DNA from: DATAMF01 sp964472565
GTDB lineage: Bacteria > Chloroflexota > Anaerolineae > Aggregatilineales > Aggregatilineaceae
Length of the DNA stretch: 42,660 bases
Direction: 5' to 3'
Assembly (NCBI GenBank): GCA_964472565.1
Contig: CAYYNB010000036.1
Location: 1 to 42,660 of the forward strand
Every line of letters starts with the position of its first letter. Positions within the stretch are counted from its first letter, which is position 1. The notes under the pieces were generated by a model. That model did not search any database, was not told where the DNA came from, and saw only the letters and a list, made by a program, of their open reading frames with translations. This document shows positions 15,533-22,635 of the stretch, piece after piece. A program made the translations under genes and the position numbers.

Positions 15533-17341
15533 ATGTGGAAACGTGTGATCCTGCCTGTTAGCCTCATCCTGGTCCTGCTCATGCCACTGGTGATCAGCCG
15601 CGCGCAGGACAGCACCCCGACCGTGCTGATCAATCTTGCGCTGGCGGATCTGAGCCGCCGCGCAGGGGGCGAAACGATTACACTGGATGATATGACGCGC
15701 TGGAACTGGGAGATGGTGAACTATCCTGATGCGAGCCTGGGATGTCCACAGGAAGGCCAGAGTTACGCGCAAGTGGCGACCCAGGGCTACCGGCTGACAT
15801 TTACCATCCGCGGGGCAAATTTCGATTACCGCGCGACAACAAACGGCAGCACCTTTTTCCTATGCTCCGGGCCAGCCAGCATCCCCGCTGCGCCGACAGT
15901 GGCCGCGACCCGAACGCCTGCCGCCGATGGAACGGGCGGTGGTGGGGTCGGAGATGATACCGCCGCGACTCCGGTGGGGCGGCAAGTCTGCACGGACGCG
16001 ATGAATTCCCGGCTGAATACGGGCATGAGTGGGCAAGTTCGCACGACAGGACTCGCGGTGAACGTACGAAGCGCCGCCGGGACAGGAAACAGCACGATTG
16101 GGCGGCTGTCACCGGGGCAAGCGTTCCGCGTGGTCGGCGGGCCAGAATGCGCGAATAGCATCGTGTGGTGGGAGATCACATCGGATACGTTCAACGGCTG
16201 GATCGGAGAAGGACAGTACGGGGTGTACTGGGTGGAACCGACATCTGCCGCTACGACCAGCACCAGCACAACAACCACGACAACCTCAACAACCATACCG
16301 ACCACGCCCAATAACACACCTGCTGGAGCGAACACACCCACTACCCCACTCGTCGCCGGACAATCCGGTGCGGCGGTGGTGTATGAACTCAGTCCACTGC
16401 CGATTACACCAGACAACGCGGCCAACCTGGGGCGGTATGTTGAACTGCCGATCAGCGAACCGATCACGGCTATTGGGTGGCCGGCGGACAACAGCACCCT
16501 GGCAGCCAGCGCGAATTCGGGTACATGGGTCTATGCGATGGCGGCACTGGGCACCGCTCCGCGCCTGCTGCAAGTGCCGAACGGCCCGGTATATGGGGTC
16601 GCGTTCTCGCCCAGTGGATTCATGGCAACCGCACACAACGATCAGACCGTGCGCGTGTGGGATATTACGACAGGCGGACAGCGGGCAATTCTGCGCGGGC
16701 ATACGGCCCCGGTGCTGGCCGTCGTGTTCAGCCCGGATGGGACATATGTTGCGTCGGGCGGGCAGGATAACACGATCATTGTGTGGGATGTGAATACACG
16801 AACAGCAACCGCCACGCTGGAAGGGCATACAGGCGCGGTTACGGCCCTCGCCTTCAGTCCCGATGGGTCGCTGCTGGCATCGGCCAGTGAAGATGGCAGC
16901 GTGCGGCTGTGGGATATGATCAGCGGGACGGCGGCGAGCACCTTGAGCGGGCACACCGCCCCGGTGCGCGCGGTGGTATTCAGCACCGATGGAACGCGCT
17001 TAGTCTCGGCGGGCGATGATATGACGGTGCGGCTGTGGACGATTTCGACGGGCGAAGCGACCCTGTTGGAGGGCCACACAGCCCCGGTGCTGGCGCTGGC
17101 GCTGAATGCGGATGGGACGATTCTGGCGTCGGGTGGCGGAAGCACTGACACGGCAGCAAACGATAACGCCGTGCGCTTGTGGAATGTCGAGACAGGCGAG
17201 GTGATCGCCACATTGAGCGATTACGGCGGCACGCCGGATACGATTGTGACGGGGCTGCTGTTCAGCCGGGACAGCAGTTTACTGGCATTCAGTACGGTTC
17301 AGGGGCAAAACAGCACGATCCGGCTGTGGGGCGGGCAGTAA
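15533..17341 (+). CDS. Secreted SH3-like and WD40-repeat protein
   Basis: 602 residues. A signal peptide (about 1-24) is followed by a region of about 110 residues and a bacterial SH3-like domain (LAVNVRSAAGTGNSTIGRLSPGQAFRV ... WWEITSDTFNGWI). A Thr/Ser/Pro-rich linker (about 235-275) leads to WD40 repeats to the end (GHTAPVLAVVFSPDGTYVASGGQDNTIIVWD is one unit), which should close into a beta-propeller. It is probably an exported binding protein. The linker suggests surface or wall exposure. AAGGAGG lies ten bases before the ATG. The ligand is unknown. Confidence 0.85.
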   Translation: MWKRVILPVSLILVLLMPLVISRAQDSTPTVLINLALADLSRRAGGETITLDDMTRWNWEMVNYPDASLGCPQEGQSYAQVATQGYRLTFTIRGANFDYRATTNGSTFFLCSGPASIPAAPTVAATRTPAADGTGGGGVGDDTAATPVGRQVCTDAMNSRLNTGMSGQVRTTGLAVNVRSAAGTGNSTIGRLSPGQAFRVVGGPECANSIVWWEITSDTFNGWIGEGQYGVYWVEPTSAATTSTSTTTTTTSTTIPTTPNNTPAGANTPTTPLVAGQSGAAVVYELSPLPITPDNAANLGRYVELPISEPITAIGWPADNSTLAASANSGTWVYAMAALGTAPRLLQVPNGPVYGVAFSPSGFMATAHNDQTVRVWDITTGGQRAILRGHTAPVLAVVFSPDGTYVASGGQDNTIIVWDVNTRTATATLEGHTGAVTALAFSPDGSLLASASEDGSVRLWDMISGTAASTLSGHTAPVRAVVFSTDGTRLVSAGDDMTVRLWTISTGEATLLEGHTAPVLALALNADGTILASGGGSTDTAANDNAVRLWNVETGEVIATLSDYGGTPDTIVTGLLFSRDSSLLAFSTVQGQNSTIRLWGGQ

Positions 17342-17380
17342 CGCCAGCACGCAATAACATCATCCCTATTCAAAATCGAC

Positions 17381-17419
17381 GGGTCGCGCCGAAAAACATT
17401 CGGGCGGCCCATTTTCTTT
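17381..17419. terminator. Terminator between convergent genes
   Basis: GGGTCGCGCCGAA (17381-17393) pairs imperfectly with TTCGGGCGGCCC (17399-17410), with one bulge, then ATTTTCTTT on the plus strand. It likely ends the WD40 gene and may also act on the opposite carrier gene. Nothing else is seen in this 143-bp gap. Confidence 0.5.
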
Positions 17420-17484
17420 CCCCACAGTGACTAACAAACCGAAACTGAGATTTTTCTGCTTGGAATGGAGGGAAAAAGTGCGCC

Positions 17485-18402
17485 CTACATCACCAGCGCC
17501 AGCACGACCGCCAGAGTTACGAAACTCAACAAGGTGCTGACCAGAATTGTGCCGATCACAAAATCATCCTCACCGTCAAATTCGGCGGCCAGCACACCCG
17601 CGATCACGGCAGTAGGCATGGCGGCCTGCGTGATCGATACCTGCTCCAGCACGCCTGAAATACCAAGCAGCGCGGTCAAAACAGCCGTAATCAGTGGGGA
17701 GACCAACAGCCGCATGCCGGACGCAACCAAAATCGGTAGAATGCGGCCTTTTAACCGCGCATTCGAAAGCTGCACGCCGAGAACCACCATCATACCGGGG
17801 ATAGCGGCATCGCTCAGCCACTCGACCGGCTTGCGGAAGGCAGGTTCCATGCCGGATATGGGATGGCCGGTGAGGTTCAGGATAAAACCGATAATCAGGG
17901 CGTAGGGCATCGGATTCATAAACACCCGTTTGAGCGATTCCACGGAAGAAGTTGTCCCGGCGGAAGCGAGATACACACCGAGGGTATAGGTGGTGAGCAT
18001 CGTCGCCACAAAAAACAACAGCCCGCGCGACGCGCCCGCATCGCCAAACGCCAGTTCACACACCGGGATACCAAAGTTGCCGGAATTGATCAGCGCTACG
18101 GTGAGGATAAAGGCACTGGTCAGCTTGCGATCATATTTAAGCAGGCGCGCGACACCCCATGCGGCAAGGGATACAAACAACGACATCAGCAGCACGATAG
18201 CAAAAAGCTGGACGGTTTCCTCGCCCTCGATATTGGAATTCGCCACGCCTTCAGCCACCAGAAACGGCGTGAAAAGATAAACAACCAGTCGCGAAAGGCC
18301 GCGCGAATCGGGCTTTAAAATACGATCAACCAGGACCGAAATGCCAATGATGAGAAAAATAGGGGCAATAACGTCGGTTGCAATGCGAATCAGGGTATCC
18401 AT
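17485..18402 (-). CDS. AEC-family membrane carrier
   Basis: 305 residues with about ten hydrophobic segments, of the auxin efflux carrier family. Typical features are the N-terminal helix pair around PIFLIIGISVLVDR, VVYLFTPFLVAEG, the break motif ALINSGNFGIPVCELAFG, and the second-half repeat with MPTAVIAGVLAAEFDGEDDFVIGTILVSTLLSF. Bacterial members carry malate and other small carboxylates. Its position behind pyruvate kinase suggests an organic acid substrate, which is inference. AGGTG sits just before the ATG. Confidence 0.85.
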   Translation of the reverse strand: MDTLIRIATDVIAPIFLIIGISVLVDRILKPDSRGLSRLVVYLFTPFLVAEGVANSNIEGEETVQLFAIVLLMSLFVSLAAWGVARLLKYDRKLTSAFILTVALINSGNFGIPVCELAFGDAGASRGLLFFVATMLTTYTLGVYLASAGTTSSVESLKRVFMNPMPYALIIGFILNLTGHPISGMEPAFRKPVEWLSDAAIPGMMVVLGVQLSNARLKGRILPILVASGMRLLVSPLITAVLTALLGISGVLEQVSITQAAMPTAVIAGVLAAEFDGEDDFVIGTILVSTLLSFVTLAVVLALVM

Positions 18403-18420
18403 AGCACCTAACTTGATTAG

Positions 18421-18473
18421 CGGTTCCCCCCTACCACACCACCGCAGAGCACATCACGGTAGGGGGTAAACCG
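18421..18473. repeat. Long-loop inverted repeat between pyk and the carrier gene
   Basis: CGGTTCCCCCCTACC (18421-18435) and GGTAGGGGGTAAACCG (18458-18473) pair almost fully, with a 22-base loop. On the minus strand no U-tract follows, so a simple terminator is unlikely. It may be a dispersed palindromic repeat. Confidence 0.55.
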
Positions 18474-18483
18474 GAATGGGACT

Positions 18484-19965
18484 CTAGTCTTTGTCCGTTT
18501 CGCCAACACGCATCACTTTGAGGAAGTTGGTCTGGCCGCCCATGCCAAAGGGCACACCGCCGATGATCACAATCATATCGTCGGTTGCCACCACGCCCGC
18601 TGACCGTGACGAGTTCACAACCACATCGATCATTTCCTCAATCGTCTTAAACTCATCGACCAGGAACGGTGTCACCCCCCAAACCAGCGCCATACGATTA
18701 TAGGTGGTTTTGTTAGGAGTTGCCGCGAGAATGGGCGTGCTGGGGCGTTCGCGGGCGACACGCTGCGCGGTGTAACCGGACCAGGTGCCCGCAATGATCA
18801 GCTTGGCGTCGAGCATCTTGGCGATCTCATCGGTGACATGGCTGATAGCGGCGGGGACGGTATGCAGCTTTTCGACGCGCATTTTCTCCAGGCTGGAATC
18901 GCGCAGGTGGAGTTCCTCGTGCTCACGGAGATACTGCTCGGCAATGTGGGCGATCTTGACCATCATTTCGACGGATTGCAGCGGGTATTTGCCGACAGCG
19001 GTTTCACCGGAGAGCATCACGGCATCGGTGCCGTCAAAAATGGCATTCGCCACGTCGCTGGCTTCGGCGCGGGTCGGGCGCGGGTTGTCGATCATGCTGT
19101 TGAGCATCTGCGTGGCGGTGATAACCGGTTTGCCCGCCTCGTTGCAGCGGCGAATGATATTTTTCTGGTGGACGGGTACCCGTTCAGCGGGAGTTTCCAC
19201 CCCCAGATCGCCGCGCGCAACCATGATGCCATCGGCCACATCCAGGATCGCGTCAAAATTCGCCAGCGCTTCGGCTTTTTCGATTTTGGCGATCAGAGCG
19301 GCTTCACCGTTGAGATGACGCATCAGCCAGCGCAATTCGCGGAGATCGTCGGCGGTGCGCACAAAGGACATGGCGATATAGTCCACGTTGTTTTCAAGCG
19401 CAAATTTGACGTGTTCGCGGTCCTGTTCGGTGATCGAGGAGAGGGTCAGGCTGGTGTCAGGCACACTCACGCCTTTACGAGAGTGCAGCAGGCCGCCCGT
19501 GACCACCTCACACATGACATTACTGCCACGTTTGCCGCTGACAACCATTTCTAACTGCCCGTCATCGATCAGCAGACGATCCCCTAATTTCATATCGCGC
19601 AGCACTTCAGGGTGCGGCATGGGGACATCAAACGGTTTTTCGGGATCGAGGCCCTCGGTGCGCGGGGTGAGTGTCACCTTGTCGCCCTCTGTGAGTTCGA
19701 GCGGGTCCTGGGCCAGATTGCCTAAGCGGAGTTTTGGCCCCTGGAGGTCGGCAATAATCGCCACCACCGTTTTTTCTTCGTCGGCCAGCCGCCGGATATT
19801 AGCGATATTTTTGGCGTGCATCTCATAATCGCCATGACTAAAATTGATACGGGCCACGTCCATTCCGGCGCGGATCATGGCCCGCAGCATCCCGACATCG
19901 GATGACGCGGGGCCGATGGTGGCAACAATTTTGGTACGTTTGCGATTTTCAATTTTCGGATGCAT
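18484..19965 (-). CDS. pyk: Pyruvate kinase
   Basis: 493 residues; converts phosphoenolpyruvate and ADP to pyruvate and ATP. The barrel start TKIVATIGPASSD, substrate-binding ARINFSHGDY, active-site KIEKAEALANFDAIL, and VARGDLGVE with PVITATQMLNSMIDNPRPTRAEASDVANA are all present, followed by a C-terminal domain of normal size (AARVARERPSTPI-type region). No extra PEP-utilising domain is attached. AAGGAG lies six bases before the ATG. It is in line with enolase, which catalyses the step before it, though a terminator-like hairpin separates them. Confidence 0.96.
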   Translation of the reverse strand: MHPKIENRKRTKIVATIGPASSDVGMLRAMIRAGMDVARINFSHGDYEMHAKNIANIRRLADEEKTVVAIIADLQGPKLRLGNLAQDPLELTEGDKVTLTPRTEGLDPEKPFDVPMPHPEVLRDMKLGDRLLIDDGQLEMVVSGKRGSNVMCEVVTGGLLHSRKGVSVPDTSLTLSSITEQDREHVKFALENNVDYIAMSFVRTADDLRELRWLMRHLNGEAALIAKIEKAEALANFDAILDVADGIMVARGDLGVETPAERVPVHQKNIIRRCNEAGKPVITATQMLNSMIDNPRPTRAEASDVANAIFDGTDAVMLSGETAVGKYPLQSVEMMVKIAHIAEQYLREHEELHLRDSSLEKMRVEKLHTVPAAISHVTDEIAKMLDAKLIIAGTWSGYTAQRVARERPSTPILAATPNKTTYNRMALVWGVTPFLVDEFKTIEEMIDVVVNSSRSAGVVATDDMIVIIGGVPFGMGGQTNFLKVMRVGETDKD

Positions 19966-20000
19966 GGTGGCTCCTTCCTCAGCCTGACATTCGCCGTTCC

Positions 20001-20038
20001 AAAAAGTAGGGGCGTATCGACGATGCATACGCCCCTAC
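20001..20038 (-). terminator. Terminator of enolase, also a palindromic repeat
   Basis: GTAGGGGCGTAT (20006-20017) and ATACGCCCCTAC (20027-20038) form a perfect 12-bp stem with a 9-base loop. On the minus strand it is followed by TTTTT (20001-20005). One arm is identical to a sequence at 197-208, so the terminator may derive from a dispersed repeat. Confidence 0.8.
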
Positions 20039-20065
20039 CCTATCGTACTGGGTTTTAAAAACTCG

Positions 20066-21358
20066 TTAGAGAGAACGCTTGATGTTCGGGAAGGCGTTCT
20101 TGCCCGCGTAAACCGCCGCCGAACCCAACTGTTCTTCGATGCGCATCAGTTGGTTGTACTTGGCGATCCGGTCGGAACGCGCAGGCGCGCCGGTTTTGAT
20201 CTGGCCGGCGTTGAGGCCCACCACAATATCGGAAATGGTGGCGTCTTCAGTTTCGCCCGAACGATGGCTGACAACAACGGTCCAGTTGTGAATCTGGCTC
20301 ATGCGGCTGGCGGCCAACGCTTCGGTGAGGGTGCCGATCTGGTTAACTTTGCAGAGCAGGCTGTTGCAGGCCTTCTGTTCGATGGCTTTCTTCACGCGCT
20401 CCGGATTGGTTACGAGCAGGTCATCACCCACCAACTGCACGCGATCACCTACTTTGGCAGTGAGCTTGGTCCAGTGATCCCAGTCGTTCTGATCAAGACC
20501 ATCTTCGAGGGAGATGATCGGATACTTGCTCATCCAGGTCGCCCAGAATTCGACCAGTTCATCACCGGTCAGGCTGCGGCCTTCTTTCGCCAGCACGTAC
20601 TTGCCGTCCTGGTAAATTTCGCTCACGGCGGGGTCAAGGGCGATGTAAATCTGCTCGCCGGGTTTGTAACCCGCTTTTTCGATGGCTTTCAGGATCACTT
20701 CAATCGCGCCTTCGTTGCTGGGCAAGCTGGGCGCAAAACCACCTTCATCCCCTACCGTTGTACGATGACCGCCATCGGCCAGCACTTTCTTGAGGCTCTG
20801 GTAAATTTCGGCGCACCAACGCACCGCTTCGCGGAAAGTGTCGGCCCCAACGGGCATGACCATAAATTCCTGAAAGTCGGTGCTGTCGGCGGCATGCTTG
20901 CCACCATTCAAAATATTCATCATCGGGACGGGCAACACATGGGCATGAACGCCGCCGAGATAACGGTAGAGAGGCAGGCCGACACTTTCCGACGCCGCGC
21001 GGGCAACGGCCAACGACGCGCCAAGGAGCGCGTTCGCACCGAGTTTGCCCTTGTTGGGGGTACCGTCGAGTTCGAGCAGCAGTTCGTCAATCGATTTCTG
21101 ATCGAGGGCATCCATGCCGATCAGCGCGTCCGCGATTTCATCATTTACGTGCTCAACGGCCTTCAGCACGCCCTTGCCGCCGTAACGCTTCTTGTCACCG
21201 TCGCGCAGTTCAACCGCTTCGTATTCGCCCGTGCTCGCGCCGCTGGGCACAATCGCGCGGCCCCAAGCACCATCGGTCAAACCAATTTCAACCTCAACGG
21301 TGGGGTTGCCCCGCGAGTCAAGCACTTCACGCCCGATGATCGTTTCAATAATAGACAT
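20066..21358 (-). CDS. eno: Enolase
   Basis: 430 residues; dehydrates 2-phosphoglycerate to phosphoenolpyruvate. Clear motifs: GREVLDSRGNPTVEVE, GASTGEYEAVELRDGD, the substrate loop region MMNILNGGKHAADSTDFQEFMVMP, GDEGGFAP, ISLEDGLDQNDWDHW, the signature LLCKVNQIGTLTE and VSHRSGETED. GAGGAG lies seven bases before the ATG. A small GCCGGG/CCCGGC hairpin (21382-21398) lies in its leader. It sits between the Pta-N-like gene and pyruvate kinase. Confidence 0.97.
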   Translation of the reverse strand: MSIIETIIGREVLDSRGNPTVEVEIGLTDGAWGRAIVPSGASTGEYEAVELRDGDKKRYGGKGVLKAVEHVNDEIADALIGMDALDQKSIDELLLELDGTPNKGKLGANALLGASLAVARAASESVGLPLYRYLGGVHAHVLPVPMMNILNGGKHAADSTDFQEFMVMPVGADTFREAVRWCAEIYQSLKKVLADGGHRTTVGDEGGFAPSLPSNEGAIEVILKAIEKAGYKPGEQIYIALDPAVSEIYQDGKYVLAKEGRSLTGDELVEFWATWMSKYPIISLEDGLDQNDWDHWTKLTAKVGDRVQLVGDDLLVTNPERVKKAIEQKACNSLLCKVNQIGTLTEALAASRMSQIHNWTVVVSHRSGETEDATISDIVVGLNAGQIKTGAPARSDRIAKYNQLMRIEEQLGSAAVYAGKNAFPNIKRSL

Positions 21359-21424
21359 GCTAAATCTCCTCATTATTCAGGGCCGGGGGACACCCGGCAC
21401 ATCAGGATAAACAACAAGATAAGC

Positions 21425-21451
21425 AAAACAAGAGGGGCAGCAACTGCCCCT
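21425..21451 (-). terminator. Terminator after the Pta-N-like gene
   Basis: AGGGGCAG (21433-21440) and CTGCCCCT (21444-21451) form a perfect 8-bp stem with a 3-base loop. On the minus strand it is followed by CTTGTTTT. It would separate this gene from enolase. Confidence 0.65.
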
Positions 21452-21462
21452 GCAAGTAAGTT

Positions 21463-22554
21463 CTATTCGTGCTGCAAACCGAGATCGGCCAGAAGCTGGG
21501 CATAATTCAGATGCTCAGACAGCATAGCCTGGAAGCGGCTGAGTTTTTCGGGCTGGGCGAGACTCGTGCGGCCAAACGCGCCTTCGACGCGCTCGACGGC
21601 TTCAAGCGTGTTGTCAGGCACCAACAACACCGCGACGCCCAATTCTTCGGCACGCTTCAAAATAGTGGCGCTGGGCTGCAAGTTGCCGGTCAGGACGAGG
21701 CAGGTGGTGGATGTTTCGAGCGCCGCAGCCTGAATATCCGTGCGATCACCGCCCGTAAAAACGGCCTTGTTCAGTTGGCGGCGGAAACGCGGCAGCGCCG
21801 ATTCAACGGACATCGCGCCGACGCTCATATGCTCGACCAGCCGCTCTTTGAGGTGCGATCCGGTCAGGATTTTGGCATCGAGGGCGGTGATAATTTCGCC
21901 CACGCTCAACGCCCGCAGATAGGGATCGTGCGGGAGCACACCGTAGACCTTGACGCCGCGAGCTTCGAGGAACGGTACCACGCGCGTACGGATGTAATTC
22001 ATGTCTTCGCGCGGGACTTCATTGATCACAATACCAAGCAGACGATCTTCGAGACGGCGTTTGGCGGCAAGGGCGTCATCCAAGACGCACATGCCCGCCA
22101 TGCACTGCTCACCGTGGAAACTCACGACGCTGATCGCGGGAACGTCCAGCTTTTCAACCAGGCTGAGGGTGTTCAAACCGACCGTATAGCCCTCACGCAT
22201 GCTGGAGCCGCCTTCGAGCAGCAGAATATCACTATCTTCCCCGACGCGCTCAACCGCCTGTTGGATTTCGGCCATCAAGTCACCTTTATAGGTGCCGGAC
22301 ATTACTTCGTCTAACAGTTCGGTGGTGATCACGACGGGGGACAATTCCCAGGGCGGCGTTTCCAGGCCAAGCGTACGCCGCACAAAATCGGCATCTTCGT
22401 CTAGCACACGCCCGCCCGCCGTATAGGGCTGGGTGCTGACCGGCTTGAGATACCCCACTTTGTAGCCCGCTGCCTGCATGCGCAAGCCGAGGCCCAGACT
22501 GAGGGCTGTCTTGCCCGAAAAGGTACTGACGGAGGTAATATATAAACGCTTCAT
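21463..22554 (-). CDS. Stand-alone BioD-like/DRTGG protein (Pta N-terminal-like)
   Basis: 363 residues. The N-terminal half is a P-loop, dethiobiotin-synthase-like domain (ITSVSTFSGKTALSLGLG with the Walker A Lys; LLLEGGSSMREG). The second half is a DRTGG-type domain (about 215-325) with GGDRTDIQAAAL in place of the DRTGG signature. The same pair forms the regulatory N-terminus of long phosphotransacetylases, but the catalytic part is absent. In E. coli that region senses pyruvate, PEP and NADH. Here the gene lies between an ADP-forming acetyl-CoA synthetase and enolase, so a regulatory role in acetate or pyruvate flow is inferred. Start chosen by AAGGGG six bases before ATG. Confidence 0.8.
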   Translation of the reverse strand: MKRLYITSVSTFSGKTALSLGLGLRMQAAGYKVGYLKPVSTQPYTAGGRVLDEDADFVRRTLGLETPPWELSPVVITTELLDEVMSGTYKGDLMAEIQQAVERVGEDSDILLLEGGSSMREGYTVGLNTLSLVEKLDVPAISVVSFHGEQCMAGMCVLDDALAAKRRLEDRLLGIVINEVPREDMNYIRTRVVPFLEARGVKVYGVLPHDPYLRALSVGEIITALDAKILTGSHLKERLVEHMSVGAMSVESALPRFRRQLNKAVFTGGDRTDIQAAALETSTTCLVLTGNLQPSATILKRAEELGVAVLLVPDNTLEAVERVEGAFGRTSLAQPEKLSRFQAMLSEHLNYAQLLADLGLQHE

Positions 22555-22560
22555 ACAATT

Positions 22561-22624
22561 GCCCCTTGCTAGTAAAAAGCCGCGCTGGTGTGACAAGGGG
22601 CCAGATGGATAGTCAAGCCCCTTG
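22561..22624 (-). promoter_or_regulatory. Three-element leader able to form alternative hairpins
   Basis: Read on the minus strand, CAAGGGGC (22617-22624), GCCCCTTG (22594-22601) and CAAGGGGC (22561-22568) follow in order. The middle element can pair with either neighbour. Pairing with the first gives a stem of up to 11 bp (TGGCAAGGGGC with GCCCCTTGTCA) and a 15-base loop. Pairing with the last gives 8 bp and hides the ribosome-binding AGGGG six bases before the ATG. This is the layout of a translational switch. No known riboswitch class was recognised. Confidence 0.45.
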
Positions 22625-22635
22625 CCATGATTATA

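Noticed and set aside
20150..21505. Plus-strand open frame of 451 codons opposite enolase
   Set aside because: Enolase motifs on the minus strand are unambiguous; the long frame is a codon-bias shadow.
22630..22635. TATAAT just after the acetyl-CoA synthetase stop as a promoter of the Pta-N-like gene
   Set aside because: No acceptable -35 box at 16-18 bp; a start there would also cut the first leader element. It is kept only as a possibility.
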